NCBI GenBank assembly: GCA_003224515.1
Contig: QHZC01000057.1
Coordinates: forward strand, 1-8,851
Length of the DNA: 8,851 bases
Source: Acidobacteriota bacterium
GTDB lineage: Bacteria; Acidobacteriota; Terriglobia; Acidiferrales; UBA7541
Direction of reading: 5' to 3'
The notes under the pieces are model-generated. The model was given only the letters and a program-made list of their open reading frames with translations. It was not told where the DNA came from and searched no databases. The position numbers and the translations under genes were made by a program. This document shows, one piece after another, positions 1 through 5,407 of this stretch (its first letter is position 1; the number at the start of each line of letters is the position of its first letter).

Positions 1-383
1 AGCTGCTCGCCAACGAAATGGCTCCTCGGGTCCACAATTCCGGCCATTGGACCATCGAAGGCGCCGTCACCAGCCAGTTCGAGAACCACCTCCGCGCCGT
101 CCTCGGACTGCCGCTCGGCTCCACGGGGCCCACCGGCCAATGCGCCATGCTCAATCTCATCGGCGACCTCCCCGAATCGTCGGAAGTCCTCGCCGTCCCC
201 GACGCCCACCTCCATCTCTACGGCAAATCTCCTCGTCCCGGCCGCAAACTCGGCCACGTTACTCTTCGCGCCGGCTCCCCCGAACGCCTCGCCCTCCGCC
301 TCTCCGAACTCCCGGCCTTCTTCCACGGCCCCGACTTTTGCCTCGCCGCCGCCCTCACCCACTCCGCCTCCCTCCCCGCCTGA
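1..383 (+). CDS. purK: PurK, N5-carboxyaminoimidazole ribonucleotide synthase, C-terminal part (5' truncated by window)
   Basis: PurK is an ATP-grasp enzyme of purine biosynthesis. It joins 5-aminoimidazole ribonucleotide and bicarbonate, using ATP, to give N5-CAIR, the substrate of PurE; it is cytoplasmic. The reading frame is open from base 3 and ends at TGA 381-383, so about 126 C-terminal residues are present. The first visible residues, LLANEMAPRVHNSGHWT, carry the near-invariant PurK signature NExAPRxHNSGHWT, which contributes to the nucleotide/metal site of the ATP-grasp domain. It is followed by the usual EGAVTSQFENHLRAVLGLPL stretch and the C-terminal beta-rich domain (YGKSPRPGRKLGHVTL), where KxGRKxGHV is typical of the family. 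The part seen is intact. The upstream neighbour is probably purE, but it lies outside the window. The ATG at 18 is internal, not a start. Confidence 0.95.
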   Translation, partial: LLANEMAPRVHNSGHWTIEGAVTSQFENHLRAVLGLPLGSTGPTGQCAMLNLIGDLPESSEVLAVPDAHLHLYGKSPRPGRKLGHVTLRAGSPERLALRLSELPAFFHGPDFCLAAALTHSASLPA

Positions 384-387
384 TCTC

Positions 388-704
388 GGTATAGTTGCGG
401 TAGTCTTTCTGGCCGTCCCCATCTTAGACATGCGTGATGATGTTTCCGATTCTCGTCAGGGCCGCGTTCTACTATCGCCGGCAACCTGACATCCACAAGA
501 GGCTCATGCTTGTAGCCACCATATCCATCCTCGATGCTGCCATCGCCTGCCTATCGCTTTAGTCCGCTCGAACCGACCCTTGGCCTTCTTCGGTCTCACC
601 GATTTGGCTCATGCTTGAGGCGCAACCCGCTTTTTCTGTCCCGGCCCCTCCGCCACTTTCTCGACCACACCGCCGCCTGGCTCGCCTTCGCTCGCTGGCT
701 CGTC
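388..704 (+). pseudogene. Remnant of a small integral membrane protein gene, scattered over three frames
   Basis: No intact gene fits here, but consecutive pieces in different frames read like one degraded membrane protein. Frame 1 at 388-432 gives the hydrophobic GIVAVVFLAVPILDM. Frame 2 at 437-562 gives FYYRRQPDIHKRLMLVATIS then ILDAAIA before TAG. Frame 1 at 544-618 gives RLPIALVRSNRPLAFFGLTD before TGA. Frame 0 at 630-704 gives RPLRHFLDHTAAWLAFARWL. The order and style (RRxPxxHKRLMLxATIS, LAFFGLTDL, a closing AWLAFARWL) match, from memory, a family of hypothetical membrane proteins in soil bacteria. That identification rests on recollection, not a search. The loss of about 25 residues between FGLTD and the last piece would add a deletion to at least two frameshifts. 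Bases 705-910 hold no gene I can support; a short open stretch in frame 1 (709-855) is discussed under rejected items. Confidence 0.5.
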
Positions 705-910
705 CGCTGTGAGGGCAAGTCGCGCGTTTGTCTCAGCCCTCTTCGCAGAGATCCCGCGCAACGGCTCGGAATTCGACCAAGTATTTTCGCCCGAGACGTC
801 GTGGCCATGCTTTGTCTTCTATTCGATGCCCCGCCGGAGTCATAGCAGTGATTGACGCGGACGTCCTTCTTCTGAGAACAAACTATGCTCGTAGCTAATC
901 TCGCGGAGGT

Positions 911-1132
911 TTGACTCCCAGGACTCGTCCGCGATCCCATAAGCGGCTCGTGGTCATTATCCTGATCCTGTTAGCCTTCGGGGGCGATGGGTTGTTCCGC
1001 GGTGGCCGTGGCGTGACCGAGATTACGCCAGAGCTGCTCGTGTTTGCCACCACGGCGGGCAATGTAGTTGCCTCGGTCGGGCCGGACGGCGCCTTACATG
1101 TCGGAACGCCGACGGCTGCAAGCACAACTTAG
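911..1132 (+). pseudogene. N-terminal fragment resembling a secreted/anchored MBL-fold hydrolase
   Basis: The frame encodes about 73 residues. A basic start (PRTRPRSHKR) is followed by a hydrophobic helix (LVVIILILLAFGG) that could be a signal anchor, then ITPELLVFATTAGNVVASVG and PDGALHVGTPTAAST before TAG 1130-1132. The second half resembles the first beta-strands of MBL-fold hydrolases (xLxVFxTxxGNVVxSVGxDGxLLVGT), upstream of the HxHxDH metal motif. No HxHxDH or other metal ligand follows in any frame before 1510, so at most an N-terminal remnant survives. The nominal TTG start at 911 has GGAGG at 905-909, only one base away, which is too close to work well; GTG 950 is in frame but lacks a ribosome site. 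It could instead be a short unrelated membrane protein. The family guess is from recollection and moderate at best. Confidence 0.4.
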
Positions 1133-1427
1133 ACTTGCGCGATTCCCTTTCAGCAACTCCTTTCTTTTGATAACCTTTCATCCCTGGCGGTACGTATGTA
1201 GGATCAAACCCTTTGTTCTCTTACAACGTCCCAAGCGGAGAAACTAACCTGCTTCTTTTCAATTACTTACATACCACCTTACCCTCAATAGACCTCAATT
1301 CCTTTGTTTTCAGGCGATTCCACACCCTTCCAAAGAAACACCGGGGGTGGCGTAGACCGCACTCTCGTCGAAGAATGCATCTCGTCTACAAGCTGAACCT
1401 ATCCTGCAAGGGGTCATCCGCCTTCTT

Positions 1428-1457
1428 CCACAGGTCTTTTGTCTTCACCCACAGGTC
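1428..1457 (+). repeat. Pair of 9-bp direct repeats CCACAGGTC, 21 bp apart
   Basis: CCACAGGTC occurs exactly at 1428-1436 and 1449-1457, each preceded by a TCTTC-like run. The 21-bp start-to-start distance is two helical turns, and the second copy ends 13 bp before the proposed -35 box at 1471. That geometry suits an activator or repressor binding to one DNA face. The repeats are seen directly; the operator role is inference. Confidence 0.4.
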
Positions 1458-1470
1458 ACTCTTCCCCCGG

Positions 1471-1499
1471 TTGCCGCCCTCCCCGCCGGATGCTACGAT
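1471..1499 (+). promoter_or_regulatory. Candidate extended -10 promoter for the C26 hydrolase relic
   Basis: TTGCCG (1471-1476) and TACGAT (1494-1499) are separated by 17 bp, and TG at 1491-1492 sits one base before the -10, giving the extended TGn-TACGAT form. The expected transcription start is about 1506, only a few bases before ATG 1510, so the message would be nearly leaderless. This agrees with the lack of any Shine-Dalgarno before that ATG. Confidence 0.45.
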
Positions 1500-1509
1500 T
1501 TGGTGTTCC

Positions 1510-2257
1510 ATGACTGCTGTTAATCCCCAACTGAGCAGCACCTCCCGCCCCCGTGTGGGCATTCCCTGGCGCACGTCTCAGGAAGAAGCCAACCAGGTTA
1601 CGAACAAGCTCCAGTATTACTTCGCCGCCGTCACCGCGGCCAAAGCCGAATTCGTTCCCGTATCTCTGCAACTTTCACCAGATCAGCTCGCTGCTCTAAT
1701 CAAAGATTTGGACGCCTTTGTTCTACCGGGCGCACCCACCGACGTGAATCCGTCCCTTTATCGTGCGTTGCGCCACGCAAAGACGCACGACGCCGACCCG
1801 AACAGGGAAAAAACTGATTTCGCAATCATCGAGCATGCCTTTGCTTCCGGCAAACCTGTCCTGGCAATCTGCTACGGCTGCCAGAGCCTCAACGTCTGCC
1901 TCGGCGGCACTCTCTACCAGGACATCGCTAGCGAGCTGCACACCAGCATCGAACACAGCAAGGAAGGTCTCCCACCGGATGCACCCGACGCCATCCATCC
2001 CGCGCGTATCGAAGCGGGCGGCGAAATCGCTCAACTCGCAGCCACTTCCGATTTCGCGGATCGGGGACCTGGGCCACGGCCTGCGCGTCGCCGCACTCGC
2101 TCCGGACGGAGTGATCGAAGCCGTCGAGCATGAGCCGCATAAACACTGGGTCGTAGGCGTGCAATGGCATCCGGAGCGCATGAAGGATCACGCGCTTTCC
2201 TCGGCGCTTTTCCGCGCGCTGGTACAAGCGACGCGAGCAGCCGCCGCGCACCGATGA
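1510..2257 (+). pseudogene. Gamma-glutamyl-GABA hydrolase-like (peptidase C26, class I glutamine amidotransferase fold), frameshifted
   Basis: Family members hydrolyse gamma-glutamyl amides such as gamma-glutamyl-GABA with a Cys-His-Glu triad in the cytoplasm. The first part (ATG 1510, frame 1) starts with RPRVGIPWRTSQEE and has the LDAFVLPGAPTDVNPSLY loop and the nucleophile elbow PVLAICYGCQSLNVCLGGTL with Cys121. It continues through HPARIEAGGEIAQLAATSDF, then turns into an arginine-rich tail ending at TGA 2131-2133. The family-like sequence resumes in frame 2 from about 2060: GDLGHGLRVAALAPDGVIEA, then VQWHPE with triad His codon 2168-2170 and Glu codon 2174-2176, stopping at TGA 2255-2257. 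Between the two parts the conserved VNSxHHQ segment is missing, so an out-of-frame deletion of some 20-28 bases near 2053-2065 is likelier than a one-base error. Without frame restoration the product lacks two triad residues. Joined length, about 248 residues, is close to normal. Confidence 0.8.
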
Positions 2258-2266
2258 AATTCAAGG

Positions 2267-2294
2267 ATTTTCAAGTTTCGATTTTCGAGTTTCA
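2267..2294 (+). repeat. Two tandem imperfect 14-mers upstream of the SDR gene
   Basis: ATTTTCAAGTTTCG (2267-2280) is followed directly by ATTTTCGAGTTTCA (2281-2294), 12 of 14 identical. It forms an AT-rich island between GC-rich genes, just before the SDR ribosome site at 2304-2309. It may be a decayed simple repeat or part of the promoter region; no convincing -35/-10 pair is seen. Confidence 0.55.
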
Positions 2295-2312
2295 CTACTT
2301 CATGGGGGAATC

Positions 2313-3077
2313 ATGATCTCGCTCGCAGGCAAGGCGGCACTTATCACCGGCGGGTCACGCGGCATCGGGGCCGCAGCCGTCAAACGCTTCGCGCAGGCCG
2401 GTGCCGACGTGGTGTTCAATTACGTCAAAGCCAAAGATACCGCGCTTCAGGTCCAGCAAGAAGCCGCCAAGCACGGCACTCGCGTGGAAGCGTTCAAGGC
2501 CGATGTCGGCAAGCACGTCGAAAATCAAAAACTTGTCGAGCATTGCATCGCCCGGCTCGGCCGGCTGGACATTCTTGTCGCCAATGCCGGCGTCTGGAAC
2601 CTCGAAGATCTCCCCATCGAAAAGATGACCGAAAAGCAGTGGGACGACATGATTCGCATCAACCTCAAGAGCGTCTACTCGATCATCCACTTCACCGTCC
2701 CCCACATGATCAGGCAGAAGTCTGGCAAGATCATCCCCATCAGCTCCACTGCCGGGCAGCGCGGCGAAGCCTTCCACACGCACTATGGCGCTTCCAAAGG
2801 CGGCCTCATCAGCCTGACCAAGGGCCTCGCCACGGAACTCGCCCGCCACAATATTCTCGTTAATTCCGTCGCTCCCGGCTGGGTTTCCACAGACATGTCC
2901 CTCCCCGTGCTGGAGACGAAGGCGGGCCAGAAGATGGCTTCCTCGGTCATCCCTCTCGGCCGCGCCGGCACTGCGGAAGAAATCGCTGGTCCCATTCTCT
3001 TCGTTGCCTCAGACCTGGCCAACTTCATGACCGGCGAGATCATCAATGTAAATGGAGGTTCCGTCTTGTGCGGGTGA
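2313..3077 (+). CDS. SDR family NAD(P)-dependent oxidoreductase, FabG-like
   Basis: This is a classical short-chain dehydrogenase/reductase of 254 residues, the usual length. It would reduce a keto group or oxidise an alcohol with NAD(P)(H) in the cytoplasm; the substrate cannot be read from sequence. The Rossmann motif TGGSRGIG is at residues 12-19. The acidic D64 adenine-pocket motif (ADV) is present, as are NAG 91-93 and the active-site tetrad N117, S145, Y158, K162 (YGASK). PGWVSTDM follows, and the C-terminus TGEIINVNGGSVLCG is typical of 3-oxoacyl-ACP reductase-like enzymes. ATG 2313 is preceded by GGGGGA at 2304-2309, a purine-rich but close ribosome site. The gene is complete with no lesion. 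It overlaps the next gene by 10 bases, suggesting co-translation. FabG itself is possible, but no acyl carrier protein or other fab gene is adjacent, so a generic SDR call is safer. Confidence 0.93.
   Translation: MISLAGKAALITGGSRGIGAAAVKRFAQAGADVVFNYVKAKDTALQVQQEAAKHGTRVEAFKADVGKHVENQKLVEHCIARLGRLDILVANAGVWNLEDLPIEKMTEKQWDDMIRINLKSVYSIIHFTVPHMIRQKSGKIIPISSTAGQRGEAFHTHYGASKGGLISLTKGLATELARHNILVNSVAPGWVSTDMSLPVLETKAGQKMASSVIPLGRAGTAEEIAGPILFVASDLANFMTGEIINVNGGSVLCG
3054..3070 (+). promoter_or_regulatory. Ribosome binding site that fixes a GTG start inside the SDR gene
   Basis: GGAGG at 3054-3058, within the codons for the conserved NGG of the SDR C-terminus, lies nine bases before GTG 3068. 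It decides the GTG start of the secreted protein gene and implies translational coupling, because SDR ribosomes must cross it and terminate at 3075-3077. Confidence 0.6.
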
Positions 3078-3955
3078 GAATTGTCCTTCTCGCTCCGCTC
3101 ACACTCGCCGGATGCATGGTGTTTGCTTTGGGCGCTTTGGCGCAGCGGCCCGATACCATGATGCCCGAGCAAAGCGTAGCGAAGGGCAAGCAGATTCTCA
3201 GCGAACTCATCAATGGCCTGGGCGGTCCCGGCTACGCTGAAGTTCGCGAGAGCCTCTGCCAGGGGCGCCGGGCGCGGTTCGGCCACAATGGCGAGTTGAC
3301 CGGCTACATCGATTTCAACGATTACCGCCGCTTCCCGGACAAAGACCGCGTCGAATATATCGGCAAGGGCCACAATACAATTCTTCCTTTTTTGGTCGGA
3401 ATCGACGGTCTGGACTGGGCTCACGGTGGCATCGTCATCACCCTGTATAACGGAGACCACGGCTGGACTTTCGATCGCAGCGGCGTAAATGAAATGCCCG
3501 CTACGGCGGTCAGCGATTTTCAGGAACAGACAAAACGCAACATCGACAATCTGCTCCGTCTCCGTCTCAAGGAAGCAGGGATCTCCATTCGCTTCGGCGG
3601 CGACGATACCGTGGACCTCAAGCATGTGGATTGGGTGGAGATCAACGACCGGGACGAACGCACCTTCCGCCTGGCCGTTGACCGTTCCACTCATCTCTTG
3701 GTTCGCAGCGCGGTCATTACCAAGGACGAAGAAACCCAGCAGATCAACGAGGACGTCTCCATCTACTCAAATTATCAGTTGAAAGAGAGTGTCTGGACGC
3801 CGCTTCAGATCTCCCGGGAACACAACGGCCGGCGCGCGTCCCAGATTTTTTACGACACTTGTAAGTACAATCCTGGCTTTTCCGACGAACTCTTCGACAA
3901 ATCTTCCCTGTCCAAACAGGGGTCGCAGTCCCTCGCCAGAAAGAGCAAAAACTAG
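3068..3955 (+). CDS. Secreted protein of outer-membrane lipoprotein-sorting (LolA/LolB-like) type
   Basis: The 295-residue product starts with MRVRIVLLAPLTLAGCMVFA, an export signal. Two cleavage readings exist: a lipobox-like LAGC with Cys16, or signal peptidase I after ALA at residues 23-25 (ALA|Q). The mature part begins with a helix (AKGKQILSELINGLGGPGYA). Alternating beta-type segments follow, among them DDTVDLKHVDWVEINDRDER, TFRLAVDRSTHLLVRSAVIT, YSNYQLKESVWTPLQISREH and FYDTCKYNPGFSDELFD. The pattern of a bound-residue strand, then a TxLPVR-like strand, then YxNYxxxxGVxxP, then YNxxxxDxLFD resembles periplasmic proteins annotated as outer membrane lipoprotein-sorting proteins in Acidobacteriota. 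Its true cargo or role is unknown. It is complete. It follows the SDR with a 10-base overlap. The family call is by pattern, not search. Confidence 0.7.
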   Translation: MRVRIVLLAPLTLAGCMVFALGALAQRPDTMMPEQSVAKGKQILSELINGLGGPGYAEVRESLCQGRRARFGHNGELTGYIDFNDYRRFPDKDRVEYIGKGHNTILPFLVGIDGLDWAHGGIVITLYNGDHGWTFDRSGVNEMPATAVSDFQEQTKRNIDNLLRLRLKEAGISIRFGGDDTVDLKHVDWVEINDRDERTFRLAVDRSTHLLVRSAVITKDEETQQINEDVSIYSNYQLKESVWTPLQISREHNGRRASQIFYDTCKYNPGFSDELFDKSSLSKQGSQSLARKSKN

Positions 3956-3961
3956 AAAGAC

Positions 3962-3983
3962 AAACGTCTAGTAGGAACGTTTT
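3962..3983 (+). terminator. Weak hairpin after the secreted protein gene, possible terminator
   Basis: AAACGT (3962-3967) pairs with ACGTTT (3977-3982) around a nine-base loop, ending in TTTT. It starts seven bases after the stop codon. The stem is short and AT-rich, so any terminator role is weak; the placement is the best argument. Confidence 0.25.
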
Positions 3984-4138
3984 CTGCTCAGCTCCCGGCT
4001 GCCGCCGGACATGATTACTAGGAATAACAACACCTTTCTGTTTTTGCGGGTAGCGACGGTGTTTCAATTTGTTACGTATCCATCCCCCCGCGCTTGTAAT
4101 AAGATGTAACCTAGTTCAAGAAAGCATCAAGTTCAGCG

Positions 4139-4174
4139 GCAGTTGCGTCCTGCTGTCCCTGGAATCGCAACTGC
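4139..4174 (+). promoter_or_regulatory. Perfect 9-bp inverted repeat in the leader of the pilin operon
   Basis: GCAGTTGCG (4139-4147) and CGCAACTGC (4166-4174) are exact reverse complements with 18 bases between them. TCC 4148-4150 can pair with GGA 4161-4163, giving about 12 bp with a two-base bulge. It has no following T-run, so it is not an intrinsic terminator. It lies 70 bases before the proposed fimT start, suitable for an operator dyad or an mRNA leader structure. No clear -35/-10 pair was found around it. The rest of 3956-4243 holds nothing else I can support. Confidence 0.45.
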
Positions 4175-4243
4175 GTCGAGTTGGTCTGTTAGCCGCCCTT
4201 GCAGGCTGGATCGCTGGTCCTGCCTTTGAACGAGGAAACGACT

Positions 4244-4846
4244 TTGCATAAGGGTGCCCCAAACCCCCGCACTCGTCGCCGCCGCATTGCTGGCTTCAGC
4301 ATGGCCGAATTGGGGGTTTCCCTGACCGTGCTTTTGATTCTGACGGCGATAGCCATTCCCACCCTCATGCGTTCGTTTCGAACGTACCAGCTCAACGATG
4401 CGGCGGCGCGCTTGTCTGACATGTTGAAATTCACGCGATTCGAAGCGGTCCGCCGGAACACGCCCGTCAATTTCCTTATCCTGCCGTCTGGAACAGATTG
4501 GATCGCGGGAACCGATGCAAATAACAACGGATCGGTTGATGCGACCGAAAAGCAGATTCTGATCAACGGAGTTGTGACCCTGCTGCCCTCCGGCACGCCG
4601 CCTAATCCGGCCTCCATCCTAGCGAAGTTGGGCGCTACTTCCACCTTGGACGCCTCAAAATCCGGTGCGGCCAGCAGCCTCGCATTCGATGCTCGAGGTG
4701 CGGTATCTCCGCTGGCGGCGTACGTGTTTTACCTAGGCAGCGCGACCCATCCCGAGTTTGGGTTCCGCGCCGTGATTTTACTTCCTTCGGGAGCCACGCA
4801 GATTTGGACCGCGCCTGACGGCGGAACTTGGCAGAGAATTGGCTAG
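4244..4846 (+). CDS. fimT: FimT/GspH-family minor (pseudo)pilin
   Basis: This minor pilin would sit in the inner membrane before assembly into a type IV pilus or pseudopilus tip. I chose TTG 4244: GAGGA at 4232-4236 is seven bases upstream, and the start gives a 17-residue basic leader (PRTRRRRIAG) ending in Gly. Prepilin peptidase would cut at G17|F18; Glu22 is the +5 glutamate (FSMAE). The hydrophobic helix LGVSLTVLLILTAIAIPTLM follows. The AARLSDMLKFTRFEAVRRNT amphipathic helix is characteristic of FimT/GspH (GspH domain). Residues 91-102, DANNNGSVDATE, match the EF-hand loop pattern DxNxNGxxDxxE; similar acidic loops recur in this family. A beta-rich C-terminal domain ends at WTAPDGGTWQRIG. 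The product is 200 residues, complete. It leads the four-gene pilin operon. An earlier TTG at 4199 is in frame but lacks a good ribosome site. Confidence 0.88.
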   Translation: MHKGAPNPRTRRRRIAGFSMAELGVSLTVLLILTAIAIPTLMRSFRTYQLNDAAARLSDMLKFTRFEAVRRNTPVNFLILPSGTDWIAGTDANNNGSVDATEKQILINGVVTLLPSGTPPNPASILAKLGATSTLDASKSGAASSLAFDARGAVSPLAAYVFYLGSATHPEFGFRAVILLPSGATQIWTAPDGGTWQRIG

Positions 4847-4873
4847 TTGGGAAACAAAACCAGACGAACCGTA

Positions 4874-5407
4874 ATGCTGTCCGCATTCACAAAACGGTGC
4901 AAAGACGAACGGGGCTTCAGCCTCCTCGAGATGATGTTCGCCACCATCATTTTGTTGGTGGGCCTCGTGGCGATCGCACAGCTCGTTCCGGCTACGATTC
5001 TCCTGAATTTTCGGAATCGCACCGACTCTTCGGCGCTGGTTTTTGCGCAGCGCGAGCTGGATCAAATGCTCGACCAGCCGCTCAGTTCGCCTTCCTTTAC
5101 GGATGCACTGGGAAATAACTGCAATCTCGGCGACCCTACACAACCAAATGCGCGCGTTGGCAGCCCGGTCGTGGTCATCCAGAACCAGGCGCTCATCGAT
5201 TTCGCTGCCGGACTTCAGCCCGGCTATAACTTCACCTTCCAGGACAGCACGGATTCAAGCGGCACGACCTACGATGTTCGCTGGGCGGTGATCATTACCG
5301 GAGACGGCTCCAAGGCTTACACTAAGCGGTTCATCCTCGGCGTTCGGCAGCAGGGCGGCAACGGCTATTTTCAGCCTATCACGCTCGACACCATGGCGGC
5401 GAAATGA
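4874..5407 (+). CDS. pilV: PilV-type minor pilin (type IV pilus modification protein)
   Basis: PilV-type proteins are minor pilins of the priming complex that starts pilus assembly. ATG 4874 gives a 14-residue basic leader (KRCKDERG), prepilin cleavage G14|F15, and Glu19 at +5 in the motif GFSLLEMMFATIILLVG. The conserved helix continues (LVAIAQLVPATILLNFRNR), followed by the PilV-like helix SSALVFAQRELDQMLDQPLS. A small beta-rich domain with one cysteine (NNCNLGDP) completes 177 residues. The family's MF..IIL.VGL.A signature supports PilV over PilW or PilE. A TTG at 4847 directly after the fimT stop would add nine residues; neither start has a strong ribosome site, so the exact start is open. 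It lies 27 bases after fimT and its TGA overlaps the pilW ATG (ATGA), indicating one operon with coupled translation. Confidence 0.85.
   Translation: MLSAFTKRCKDERGFSLLEMMFATIILLVGLVAIAQLVPATILLNFRNRTDSSALVFAQRELDQMLDQPLSSPSFTDALGNNCNLGDPTQPNARVGSPVVVIQNQALIDFAAGLQPGYNFTFQDSTDSSGTTYDVRWAVIITGDGSKAYTKRFILGVRQQGGNGYFQPITLDTMAAK

Larger units (their letters stand above)
1133..1509 (+). other. Non-coding, more AT-rich gap ahead of the amidotransferase relic
   Basis: The 377 bases between the MBL-like fragment and the peptidase C26 gene are more AT-rich than the flanks. A long frame runs through from 1213 and joins the downstream gene, but its translation (rich in F, H, R, S) has no family-like character, so I treat it as non-coding. 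Its 3' end holds the direct repeats and the promoter listed separately. I see no tRNA, terminator or transposon end in it. Confidence 0.5.

Noticed and set aside
534..845. Open frame of 103 codons
   Set aside because: Only residues about 630-704 read like protein; the remainder is arginine/proline-rich out-of-frame translation of the membrane protein relic. No ribosome site.
709..855. Short frame starting GTG with FVSALFAEIPRNGSEFDQVF
   Set aside because: Its composition looks protein-like and may be another relic, but there is no ribosome site and I recognise no family, so I do not call it a gene.
1167..1200. TTGATA with a TACGTA about 18 bp downstream as a promoter
   Set aside because: The -10 matches only half of consensus and no gene starts nearby; the 1471-1499 pair is better.
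1213..1509. N-terminal extension of the C26 hydrolase frame back to 1213
   Set aside because: The extra residues lack family character, no ribosome site supports it, and the family start (RPRVGIPW) fits ATG 1510 with a promoter just upstream.
2783..3694. Long minus-strand open frame of 303 codons
   Set aside because: It lies antisense across two well-supported genes and its translation shows no motifs; a high-GC shadow.
4844..4876. Possible readthrough of the fimT TAG into pilV, which is in the same frame
   Set aside because: The in-frame stretch is short and pilV has its own ATG and leader peptide; readthrough would bury a prepilin cleavage site inside a fusion.
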